From Bdellovibrionaceae bacterium UBA2466 (GTDB lineage: Bacteria > Bdellovibrionota > FAC87 > UBA2466), in the NCBI GenBank assembly GCA_002342225.1, contig DDPO01000069.1:1-5805 (forward strand): 5,805 bases of DNA, read 5' to 3'. Positions within the stretch are counted from its first letter, which is position 1. Each line of letters begins with the position of its first letter. The notes below the pieces were generated by a model. That model was not told where the DNA came from. It saw only the letters and a program-made list of their open reading frames with translations, and did no database searches. Both the position numbers and the translations under genes were made by a program. This document shows positions 1-5,592 of the stretch, piece by piece.

Positions 1-414
1 ATTTGGGATGAATGGAACGCTTATATTTATGGTGGCCGCACGGACCTAGAAGCAGAACAGCTCTATGGAGAAGAAGGTTGGGATTCGATGACAGGACCTG
101 TAGAGTTTTTGATCTATTCGACGGGCGGATTGATGGCCATTAAGAATAGTGATCGAGGTTTTTATGAAGGCCCTGCTTTTCTGCAAGCAAAGGCCGCTTT
201 TGCGTACTTAGCGGAAGAAACGATGAGCCTTCTGGCCGATGGACAAGAGAGTTCATTAAAACCCGAGAGAGCCAATGCATACTTGGAAAGGTTTAGACTT
301 TCCAATTCTACTGAAGCCCGACAAATCCGTTCATTTATTCGTGAAGAGTTTGGGGACGAATGGGCCTCGGGTGTATTAGGGATTGAGTTTGCTAGAAACA
401 ACGCAAGACAATAA
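1..414 (+). CDS. C-terminal part of a protein of unknown function (5' end outside window)
   Basis: The frame is open from the first base, so this is the last 137 residues of a longer protein. The ATG at position 88 is internal: the 29 codons before it (IWDEWNAYIYGG... onwards) read as ordinary protein, and I see no Shine-Dalgarno before it. The fragment has an aromatic-rich start (DEWNAYIYGG), a short hydrophobic stretch (EFLIYSTGGLMAI, about residues 35-47) and then a charged, helical tail ending FARNNARQ, with no cysteines. I do not recognise the family. An Asp-Glu-Trp-Asn-Ala-Tyr segment of this kind could hold a metal-ligand glutamate after an upstream HExxH, but nothing visible tests that. 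The next gene on this strand starts 171 bp further on, and no clear terminator separates them. Confidence 0.8.
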   Translation: MWDEWNAYIYGGRTDLEAEQLYGEEGWDSMTGPVEFLIYSTGGLMAIKNSDRGFYEGPAFLQAKAAFAYLAEETMSLLADGQESSLKPERANAYLERFRLSNSTEARQIRSFIREEFGDEWASGVLGIEFARNNARQ

Positions 415-478
415 TTAAATTTCCTGAAATGAAAATAGTATTTCCCGACTGTCAAAAAATTAGATAGATGAATTCTGC

Positions 479-526
479 TTGTGCGCTAGTTCCTAGCCGC
501 AGAGAAAAAGTTGTTTTTGTGCGCAC
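479..526 (+). repeat. Direct repeat TTGTGCGC (479-486 and 517-524), second copy within palindrome GTGCGCAC
   Basis: The octamer TTGTGCGC occurs twice, 38 bp apart, in the gap before the secreted protein at 586. The second copy runs into the perfect 8-bp palindrome GTGCGCAC (519-526), just upstream of the candidate -35 box. The placement suits an operator, but the repeats are short enough to have arisen by chance. Confidence 0.3.
482..501 (+). other. Small imperfect hairpin in the 415-585 intergenic gap
   Basis: TGC-GCTAG, loop TTC, then CTAGC-(C)-GCA gives an 8-bp stem with one bulged C. A T-rich stretch (TTGTTTTT) begins about nine bases later rather than directly at the stem base, so this is a poor intrinsic terminator. 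It lies 68 bp after the upstream stop codon. It could be a weak terminator for the first gene or a regulatory structure ahead of the next. The rest of this gap holds only the repeat and promoter candidates listed separately. Confidence 0.25.
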
Positions 527-531
527 GTTAT

Positions 532-560
532 TTGCAGTTCTCTTCTTGAACAGTTTTTAT
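532..560 (+). promoter_or_regulatory. Weak candidate sigma-70-type promoter for the gene at 586
   Basis: TTGCAG (532-537) and TTTTAT (555-560) are spaced by exactly 17 bp. Each matches the consensus only partly. Initiation about seven bases after the -10 would give a short leader that still contains the Shine-Dalgarno site at 573-578 and would exclude the upstream ATG at 559 as a start. This was found by eye and no expression evidence is available. Confidence 0.22.
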
Positions 561-572
561 GAAGTCTATTTC

Positions 573-578
573 GGAGGG
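573..578 (+). promoter_or_regulatory. Ribosome binding site that decides the start at 586
   Basis: GGAGGG ends eight bases before the ATG at 586 after allowing for the core GGAGG. The alternative in-frame ATG at 559 has no such site before it, and using it would put nine residues with a charged end (MKSISEGCR) ahead of an otherwise standard signal peptide. The site therefore argues for the downstream start. Confidence 0.8.
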
Positions 579-585
579 TTGTAGG

Positions 586-1326
586 ATGAATAAGGGAATC
601 ATTGCATTAGTTTGTTTTTTGAGTTGTGGCTCTTTTGCTCAAGATGCCTTAAAGCGAGAGTCGCACGGGATTGGCAGTAGAGAAACTGGTCAACAACCAT
701 CCTATCAGCGACCCGTTGCAGAGGAAGAACTTTACGAACGACTTCTAGAGTCTTCAGGTAAATACGATATTCGTGGGCTTGGGGCTGGTACTACCTTGGT
801 ATTTTCCAAACAGGAAGTCATTATACCTGCGAATATGAAGCAGATTCCTTTTATGGTAGTTGAACACGACCCTCATTTTATATTCAAAGGCGATGGTAAG
901 AGTGAGGGCAAATTTGTTAATTATTCAGATTGTTACTTTGTTATGAGAGAAGAACTAAACGAAAAGCGTATCCTCAAGCTAGGGAAAAAAGTCGTTTTGG
1001 CAGGAAATCCCACTTCAAAAATAATCAAGTTGACTGCCCAAGATTCACCCAAAGTAGGGGCCAAGCTGGAAGTTACCATTCCCGTGGCTGAGCCCAGCGC
1101 CATTGAAGCTCTCAAGTGTGAGGGCTATTCCCAAGCCTACGCGAAAAAAGCTCACTGGGTACCTCGGCCAGATGAGTTTGTTGGTTACTGGACTCAAAGG
1201 TTTAGCTATGAGCCGGGCGAATCCGTTGTAGTGAAACCTGAAGTTATAGTGGATTGGCAATTTGAACAAAGTTTTAATCGTAGATTTGGCGAAATGATTG
1301 AACCTCCAGCGAAGCCTATTGATTAG
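586..1326 (+). CDS. Secreted protein of unknown function with one cysteine pair
   Basis: The product is 246 residues from the ATG at 586, which I prefer to the ATG at 559 because of the strong GGAGG. Residues 1-18 form a signal peptide: MNK, a hydrophobic core, then a Ser-Phe-Ala site with cleavage most likely before QDA. The cysteine at residue 13 sits in Phe-Leu-Ser-Cys, a poor lipobox, so signal peptidase I is the likelier route. The mature protein starts with a polar, probably flexible stretch (residues 19-45). It continues with a strand-rich middle (about 65-170) and a tail rich in aromatics and prolines (190-246). The only mature cysteines are C116 (in SDCYF) and C178 (in LKCEG), which could form a disulfide in the periplasm. 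I recognise no family or active site. The gene converges with the minus-strand gene ending at 1357. Confidence 0.85.
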   Translation: MNKGIIALVCFLSCGSFAQDALKRESHGIGSRETGQQPSYQRPVAEEELYERLLESSGKYDIRGLGAGTTLVFSKQEVIIPANMKQIPFMVVEHDPHFIFKGDGKSEGKFVNYSDCYFVMREELNEKRILKLGKKVVLAGNPTSKIIKLTAQDSPKVGAKLEVTIPVAEPSAIEALKCEGYSQAYAKKAHWVPRPDEFVGYWTQRFSYEPGESVVVKPEVIVDWQFEQSFNRRFGEMIEPPAKPID

Positions 1327-1356
1327 TAATGCTTACGAGGGCCGCTTGAGGATTAA

Positions 1357-1806
1357 TCAAGTAGCGAGAGTCTCTTCTTTCTCAACCGTTTTACCTGTTC
1401 TGCGATCGACCCAAGTTTTTCTAAGAATCGCAGTGTTTTCATTTTGCTCGTTAGCCGTAAGCGTGAGCTCAGTAAAAGCGCCATCCACAGTCCGCAGGTC
1501 TTGAGAGCAAATGATGTCTTCGGTATCAAAGGAGCAGGTCATTTCCCTTCCCAGATTTTTTGTTTCATCAAACGAAGTATGCTTCGGGCGATCATAGCCA
1601 GCTTTTCTAAAGTCTACGGTATAGGTGAGTGCTTCTCCGGCTTTATTGGGATTTCTCACTAAATAAAGTTCTAAGAGGAAACAATGAGCGGGTCTATCAT
1701 CTTGAACAAAACGCATTCCAATTTTCGTCGGAAAGCCAAAGCTTGTCGCACTTAAAACCAAAGCGGCTAAACCGATAAAACATTCTCGTTTCAAAACTGA
1801 TTTCAT
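1357..1806 (-). CDS. Small secreted protein of unknown function, three mature cysteines
   Basis: The product is 149 residues. The start is supported by AAGGAG six bases before the ATG. Residues 1-24 form a signal peptide: a basic start (MKSVLKR), a hydrophobic core, and an Ala-Thr-Ser-Phe-Gly end with cleavage probably near FPTK. The mature part of about 125 residues looks strand-rich and has three cysteines, C42, C91 and C100, the last two in a CSFDTEDIIC loop. Three cysteines leave one unpaired if C91 and C100 bond with each other. It ends in a charged segment (WVDRRTGKTVEKEETL). I know no family for it. It is transcribed in the same direction as the operon upstream but 176 bp after the last overlapping frame, so it probably has its own promoter. 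It converges with the plus-strand secreted protein, with 30 bp between the stops and no good terminator there. Confidence 0.85.
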   Translation of the reverse strand: MKSVLKRECFIGLAALVLSATSFGFPTKIGMRFVQDDRPAHCFLLELYLVRNPNKAGEALTYTVDFRKAGYDRPKHTSFDETKNLGREMTCSFDTEDIICSQDLRTVDGAFTELTLTANEQNENTAILRKTWVDRRTGKTVEKEETLAT

Positions 1807-1812
1807 GAGGCA

Positions 1813-1818
1813 CTCCTT
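1813..1818 (-). promoter_or_regulatory. Ribosome binding site for the gene 1357-1806
   Basis: Read on the minus strand, AAGGAG lies six bases before the ATG at 1806. This near-consensus sequence and spacing fixes the start. Confidence 0.75.
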
Positions 1819-1836
1819 AATGAATTAACTGAACTG

Positions 1837-1866
1837 TGAATAGCACAAATCAAAAAAAGGCCACAA
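1837..1866 (-). promoter_or_regulatory. Candidate extended -10 promoter for the gene 1357-1806
   Basis: On the minus strand TTGTGG (1866-1861) is followed, after 18 bp that include a T7 run, by TATTCA (1842-1837), with TGC directly before it as an extended -10. The -10 lacks the conserved final T, so the match is modest. It would give a leader of about 25 bases. The rest of the 1807-1982 gap shows no other feature I can support. Confidence 0.25.
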
Positions 1867-1982
1867 TGCGAAAAAATATTTATTGAGCAGATAGTGATTA
1901 GATAATGAGCGGCTAGCTTGGATTTTTGCAGAATCTGAGTTTTCTAATCCGCAAAGCGATTTTGGAAAATAAAATTTGGTTG

Positions 1983-2072
1983 TTACCGGATATGGGATAG
2001 AAGACTGACACCCTTTCCATCACGCACCGAGAAAAGCCCCACCAAAAAAAGAAGTCTTAATTCTCTTTTCAT
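1983..2072 (-). CDS. Short reading frame (29 aa) with signal-peptide-like start, coupled to the protease gene; possibly a gene remnant
   Basis: The ATG at 2072-2070 overlaps the TGA of the protease homologue (2071-2069) as ATGA, the same junction type that links the two genes upstream. The 29 codons begin MKRELRLLFLVGLFSV, a basic start and hydrophobic core typical of an export signal. They then change to a short polar tail (RDGKGVSLLSHIR) and stop with TAA. A run of seven T lies in codons 8-10, where slippage or an old indel could shift the frame. Deleting one T opens a longer frame, but its residues then do not resemble a signal peptide. No strong Shine-Dalgarno precedes the ATG, so translation would depend on coupling. 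It may be a small exported peptide, the stump of a lost third gene, or chance. Confidence 0.35.
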   Translation of the reverse strand: MKRELRLLFLVGLFSVRDGKGVSLLSHIR

Positions 2073-3601
2073 CTTATATCTCGCAGTCCGCAACTGATTT
2101 CTTTACTGGGTTGTACCGCACCAGAAGAATCAACGGCAGCGATCATGCCGGATCCCTGTGCTTGGTAAATAATGACCGTTACTAGGTAACTTTTTTCCCC
2201 TAAAGCTTCATCTCGGCTTCTGCAATTGAATTGAAGACTCTGAGTGGGATCATCAGTCCAGCCCTCGCAACTCAAAGACACACTTTGGCCCGATGTCGTC
2301 AGGGTCGCTATTCTTTTCGTGAGGTCGGCGGTTTCTTTTAAGACCACTGAGAAGTCAGCATTGGAGCAAGTGACGGTTCCCATGGTGGGAGCGGAAGAGG
2401 GTGGTCTTTGTACCATCGTATCCAAGCTGGGATCTTGCAAAAGTGTAAAGAACTCAGCGAGGGACGAAAAATATACTTTTTCACTTTTTCCGTCATTTGG
2501 TCCGCGCTTAACAAAGTAAGGAATCGTGACTGAATTCAGTGAGTCCAGTTGTTCTTCCAAGTAGGGAAAGCGATTCAGAATCAAAGGCCAGTGGGTTCTG
2601 TGACCGACGGTATCCTTGCTGATAATGATTTCGTGAGCGAAATAGGGGGCAGAGCCAGTGCTATTTTCGCTTCCACCGATTCTTCCCACACCTTCGGGAC
2701 CTCCGATTGGGCCGTTCCCCGTTCTTCCTACTCCTTCCGGCCCTCCAATCGGGCCAGAACTCGGCTGAAGCCGACTTTCGAACTGAAATCCAGAGCTAAA
2801 AACAACATCGCCTTTTCCGGCCAACTGTAACTCAGCATCTCTTTTGGAGCTCGAACGGAAAACTTTTTCATTTATGACGATGTTGCGGATCCACTGGGTT
2901 GCAATAACACTTGGGATTATAAAAAACTTTGAAGGGTTTCGGTAAAAAAAGAATAGGTCCTCCACTTTGGGCCCTGTTTTGGGATCGATAGGGATGTCTT
3001 GATACCAAAGAAGATCGGTGACTCCCTGATGAGTGAGTACTCCGGCAAAAGTATCAGTTCCTTCAGTAAACACGGGGCCGCCACTCATACCGTATTCGAC
3101 CCATCCCCCAACCGCTTCGATCAATCGGGGGGCTAGGGGAATAGTACCCTTGCCTGAATCTAGGCTAGCTATAACGGCTTTTTCTTTTTTTATCGAAAAC
3201 CAAGAAGCATAGGGAAAGCCATAGGAAATAACATTGGCACCCTCCGAAACGGCTCTGGGTTTTAAGTCTTTATAGTTAGGGATCACTATCGAAACCGGCT
3301 CAGTCAGTTTTAAAAGTGCAAGTCCCACACCCCAATCTGCTGCCACGAGTTCTGCTTTTTTAATTCCCAACGAGGAATTTTGTACTTGATGGCAGATGTT
3401 TTCATTCGATTGGAGTACGACATGCTCTGAAGTAAGCGCATAAATGACTCCTTCATGAGTAAATAATGTCCCCGACCCTCGAAATGCTTTTGCTTCATCA
3501 TGGCAAGGAAAAGATTTCGTTTTCACTATGATGGCATCTGAAATCGCCATAGCGTCCGTGACAAAAAAGAAAAGACAAAAGAGGAGCATCCTGATCTTCA
3601 T
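2069..3601 (-). CDS. Secreted trypsin-like (S1/HtrA-fold) serine protease homologue, canonical catalytic Asp replaced by Gly
   Basis: The product is 510 residues. The signal peptide covers residues 1-19 (MKIRMLLFCLFFF core, cleavage after DAMA). A chymotrypsin-fold domain spans about 25-205. It has a GSGTLF strand (42-47), the histidine H60 in LTSEHVV, and the nucleophile S173 in YGMSGGPVF. The aspartate normally sits directly before LALL/IALI (as in DegP, SDIALI). Here the segment reads AADWGVGLALLKL, with glycine at residue 93 and the nearest aspartate at D89, so activity is uncertain. C33 and C70 may form a disulfide. A region of unknown fold follows (206-280), then a glycine-rich linker with a tandem repeat (283-310), a middle region (318-398), and a C-terminal domain with C412, C445, C460 and C504, enough for two disulfides. 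No PDZ domain is apparent. The ATG overlaps the regulator stop (ATGA), and AAGGA lies 11 bases upstream inside the regulator gene. It probably acts in the periplasm or outside the cell. Its substrate is unknown. Confidence 0.9.
   Translation of the reverse strand: MKIRMLLFCLFFFVTDAMAISDAIIVKTKSFPCHDEAKAFRGSGTLFTHEGVIYALTSEHVVLQSNENICHQVQNSSLGIKKAELVAADWGVGLALLKLTEPVSIVIPNYKDLKPRAVSEGANVISYGFPYASWFSIKKEKAVIASLDSGKGTIPLAPRLIEAVGGWVEYGMSGGPVFTEGTDTFAGVLTHQGVTDLLWYQDIPIDPKTGPKVEDLFFFYRNPSKFFIIPSVIATQWIRNIVINEKVFRSSSKRDAELQLAGKGDVVFSSGFQFESRLQPSSGPIGGPEGVGRTGNGPIGGPEGVGRIGGSENSTGSAPYFAHEIIISKDTVGHRTHWPLILNRFPYLEEQLDSLNSVTIPYFVKRGPNDGKSEKVYFSSLAEFFTLLQDPSLDTMVQRPPSSAPTMGTVTCSNADFSVVLKETADLTKRIATLTTSGQSVSLSCEGWTDDPTQSLQFNCRSRDEALGEKSYLVTVIIYQAQGSGMIAAVDSSGAVQPSKEISCGLRDIR
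2672..2755 (-). repeat. Two 42-bp tandem repeat units encoding GPIGGPEGVGR inside the protease homologue
   Basis: Residues 283-296 and 297-310 are two 14-residue units. The first 11 residues of each, GPIGGPEGVGR, are identical, while the last three differ (TGN and IGG). Over these 11 codons the DNA differs at six positions, all synonymous. The segment lies between the protease domain and the C-terminal half and looks like a flexible, glycine-rich linker. It is too short and irregular for a collagen helix. Confidence 0.85.
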
Positions 3602-5490
3602 AGGGCCAACCGTCCTTCTTTGAGTTCATTTTGTAAAAAACCACTTAAGCGATAGCGAGTTGCTCTTGCATTGCCCACTTTCTGAACCCATCCCTTTTTG
3701 TGCCAGTTCTGAATGAGCCTTCCTGTGGTTGCACGAGATTTGCGGCAAAGATTTTGTATTTGCTCACGAGACAGTGCCGTATCAGGATCGATTAACGGAA
3801 CCGAGCGGGGAACGGTTGAGGAATCAGAATGACGTCTCTCATAAACGAGCTCTCTCCAATGAGGGTAGGAGAAAAGGCTTCTATCAGCAGAAGACGCGTT
3901 TTTTAAGTGGATGTGCTGAAAGTCCCCTTCAGCATACACTTTGAGGTGTTTGGTTCTAAACTTGATATAAGGCGAAAAGACTTCTTTCATTCTGGAGATC
4001 AAATTAAAAATCTTGGTGGTGTGAAGCACGGGATCAAAGTGACTGATTCCAAAACTTAGTGCCGCAAGCTTCTCAAATCCAGCGACACCATTCTCCATGA
4101 GGGCTTCCATCGCATACACCATCGGCTCTGAGAAAGTCTCTTCCTGTGTTTGAAAGTTTGTTATTTTTCCCGTGCTGAAATCTATTGAAAATCCAACTTC
4201 ATGGGAAGTTTGTTCGGCTGAGAATTGTTTTAATCGCAGCCAAAGTGGATAGAGCGGGTGAGATGCAGAAAGTTTAGGCGAGAGAAGAACGTTAAAGCAA
4301 AGATCAGGATGGGTCAGCAGGGGCGATTCTTTAAGGCTTGCCAAGTAATCTTTTGCTGCTTCCGTTTGGTGATCTCTCAAACTCATCCAATAATGAATAA
4401 AAAGACTCTCTCCTTCAAGAAGGGGGTACTGAGTCATCTCAGAGACCTCAACCATTTTGAGAAGTGACTGAAGCACTCTTCGAGAAGATGAATCGAATAG
4501 GCCCAGCCACAAAAGAGCGTTCCGAATCAGTTTCTTGTCCTCTACACTGAGAAGATAAAGTTGGGTGCTTTGTTTTAAAGGGCTCAGAGTTGCCAATACT
4601 TTTTCAATGGAGAAAGTTTCTGGAGCTACTAACCAACGCCACACCCACAAATAGACTCTATCCGCCCAGTCGGATAAACGTGGAGGATTATTGTCTGTGG
4701 GGTGTGTGAGCCCCAAAAGAGTCCGTTGCCGATATGCAGGCTCCAAACAAGTAGAAGCACTAAACCGGAGGTCGTTTTCCTCGAGTTTGTTTTTCTTATA
4801 AAAGCGGTGGTAGGGCAGCTGTAAGCACCAGGCCTTTAGAAAATCGGTCGGGGTGCCTTGAGGTACGTTTGAGGTAAGAATCTTTTCAATATTGCCTTGT
4901 CGAAACTGATAGAAAATCTCCAACGCAGATTTCTGATTTCGAATGGCTGTTAAGTGCGCAGTGGGGGCTTCTTTCTCTGTTCTTTGCAAGTAACTGTCGC
5001 ACTCTGCCAAAGCAGCTGTAAACGTTTGTCCCAGAGTATACAAACAGCAAGCAGTATTAATTTTGATGAGAAGATGCTCAAAAGAGTTTCTGGCTTTGCC
5101 ATCTGCGATTGAAAAAATATCTAACGCTGTTGAAAAATCTCCCGATCGAAAAGCGAAAATAGCTTCTTCAAACAGGAGCCAAAAAGGAGTGGGTAGAGAG
5201 TTTTCTATCAGCCCTTTTTTAACGATCGAAAGAATTCTTTGAAACTCATCGATTCGCTTTTGAGCTCGCGCAATTGAGGCCTGAAGAAGAACAAAATCCA
5301 AGTAGATATCCGCGTCTTCATTTTTAAAAATTTTTTCCACTAAGAGTTCATCCACCCGCTCTTGAAGCATTGGGATGTTTTTTCGAAAGCTTGCACACTG
5401 AAGAAGGGTAGCGTCCAGCTGGCCATCGATTCGAAGCTGCCAAGCCTCGTTGATTTCGAATCTGTTTAAATACCTAATGGTTTCAAGCAT
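3598..5490 (-). CDS. Predicted transcriptional regulator: TPR-like helical N-terminus plus two C-terminal winged helices
   Basis: The product is 630 residues with no signal peptide, so it is presumably cytoplasmic. Residues 1 to about 420 are almost entirely helical. At least one stretch (about 102-170, with FAFRSGDFSTALDIF and INTACCLYTLGQTFTAAL) looks like degenerate TPR hairpins. Residues 434-523 fit an OmpR/PhoB-like winged helix: a short beta hairpin (IDFSTGKITNFQ), three helices including a recognition-helix candidate HTTKIFNLISRMKEVF, and a closing hairpin (YIKFRTKHLKVY). After a polar linker, residues 570-614 form a second winged helix: LSREQIQNLC, recognition helix SRATTGRLIQNWHKKG, and wing VQKVGNARATRYRL. 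No receiver domain or ATPase motif is visible. A TAA directly precedes the ATG in frame, so no earlier start is possible. The gene overlaps the protease homologue by four bases. It probably controls its own operon or a related target; the signal sensed is unknown. Confidence 0.8.
   Translation of the reverse strand: MLETIRYLNRFEINEAWQLRIDGQLDATLLQCASFRKNIPMLQERVDELLVEKIFKNEDADIYLDFVLLQASIARAQKRIDEFQRILSIVKKGLIENSLPTPFWLLFEEAIFAFRSGDFSTALDIFSIADGKARNSFEHLLIKINTACCLYTLGQTFTAALAECDSYLQRTEKEAPTAHLTAIRNQKSALEIFYQFRQGNIEKILTSNVPQGTPTDFLKAWCLQLPYHRFYKKNKLEENDLRFSASTCLEPAYRQRTLLGLTHPTDNNPPRLSDWADRVYLWVWRWLVAPETFSIEKVLATLSPLKQSTQLYLLSVEDKKLIRNALLWLGLFDSSSRRVLQSLLKMVEVSEMTQYPLLEGESLFIHYWMSLRDHQTEAAKDYLASLKESPLLTHPDLCFNVLLSPKLSASHPLYPLWLRLKQFSAEQTSHEVGFSIDFSTGKITNFQTQEETFSEPMVYAMEALMENGVAGFEKLAALSFGISHFDPVLHTTKIFNLISRMKEVFSPYIKFRTKHLKVYAEGDFQHIHLKNASSADRSLFSYPHWRELVYERRHSDSSTVPRSVPLIDPDTALSREQIQNLCRKSRATTGRLIQNWHKKGWVQKVGNARATRYRLSGFLQNELKEGRLAL
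3613..3617 (-). promoter_or_regulatory. Ribosome binding site of the protease homologue, inside the regulator gene
   Basis: AAGGA on the minus strand lies 11 bases before the ATG at 3601, within codons for the last residues (KEGRLAL) of the regulator. Together with the ATGA overlap it supports translational coupling. Confidence 0.55.
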
Positions 5491-5502
5491 TTAACGTCAT
5501 TG

Positions 5503-5508
5503 CCCCTT
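5503..5508 (-). promoter_or_regulatory. Ribosome binding site of the regulator, unusually distant
   Basis: AAGGGG on the minus strand is 12 bases before the ATG at 5490, longer than usual. An ATG at 5500 sits only two bases after it, but opens a frame of just five codons that ends inside the regulator gene. The wide spacing suggests modest translation, which would suit a regulator. Confidence 0.5.
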
Positions 5509-5532
5509 AGCTTTTTCCTTGATTGGGGGGTA

Positions 5533-5561
5533 ACCGTATCACGGATAACGCGTTGAATCAA
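5533..5561 (-). promoter_or_regulatory. Candidate promoter of the regulator-protease operon, with inverted repeat over the -10
   Basis: On the minus strand TTGATT (5561-5556) is followed by exactly 17 bp and then TACGGT (5538-5533). TGA immediately before the -10 makes it an extended -10 type. T1, A2 and the final T of the -10 are present, and four of six -35 bases match. Initiation would fall near 5526, giving a leader of about 36 bases. The inverted repeat CCGT-ATC-ACGG (5534-5544) covers the -10, and the palindrome AACGCGTT (5547-5554) lies in the spacer. Both are well placed for a repressor or for autoregulation by the encoded regulator. The remainder of the 5491-5592 gap is T-rich on the plus strand, without a terminator hairpin. 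Confidence 0.45.
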
Positions 5562-5592
5562 TGTTTGGGTCGAAATCTTATTTTTTTATTTA

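Noticed and set aside
88..414. A complete 108-residue gene starting at 88
   Set aside because: The frame is open to the window edge with protein-like codons, and no ribosome site precedes 88, so it is the tail of a longer gene.
162..455. Minus-strand frame of 97 codons opposite the first gene
   Set aside because: It is a shadow of the plus-strand gene, without a Shine-Dalgarno or family signal.
559..585. Upstream ATG at 559 as start of the secreted protein
   Set aside because: It lacks a Shine-Dalgarno site and would put a charged nonapeptide before a complete signal peptide; the ATG at 586 has GGAGG at good spacing.
613..627. Lipoprotein signal (Cys at residue 13) in the secreted protein at 586
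   Set aside because: Phe-Leu-Ser-Cys is a poor lipobox, the hydrophobic core before it is short, and a good Ser-Phe-Ala cleavage site follows.
1327..1361. Bidirectional terminator between the convergent genes
   Set aside because: The only stem (CTTGA/TCAAG, 1345-1361) is five AT-rich pairs with no T run on either strand, and it overlaps a stop codon.
2672..2755. Collagen-like Gly-X-Y segment
   Set aside because: The glycine register breaks after two triplets in each unit, so a triple helix is not supported.
2244..2830. Plus-strand reading frames of about 90 codons opposite the protease homologue
   Set aside because: They are antisense to a well-supported gene, lack ribosome sites and have no recognisable protein features.
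5483..5500. Five-codon leader frame overlapping the regulator start
   Set aside because: Its ATG is only two bases from AAGGGG, too close for initiation, and so short a frame is expected by chance.
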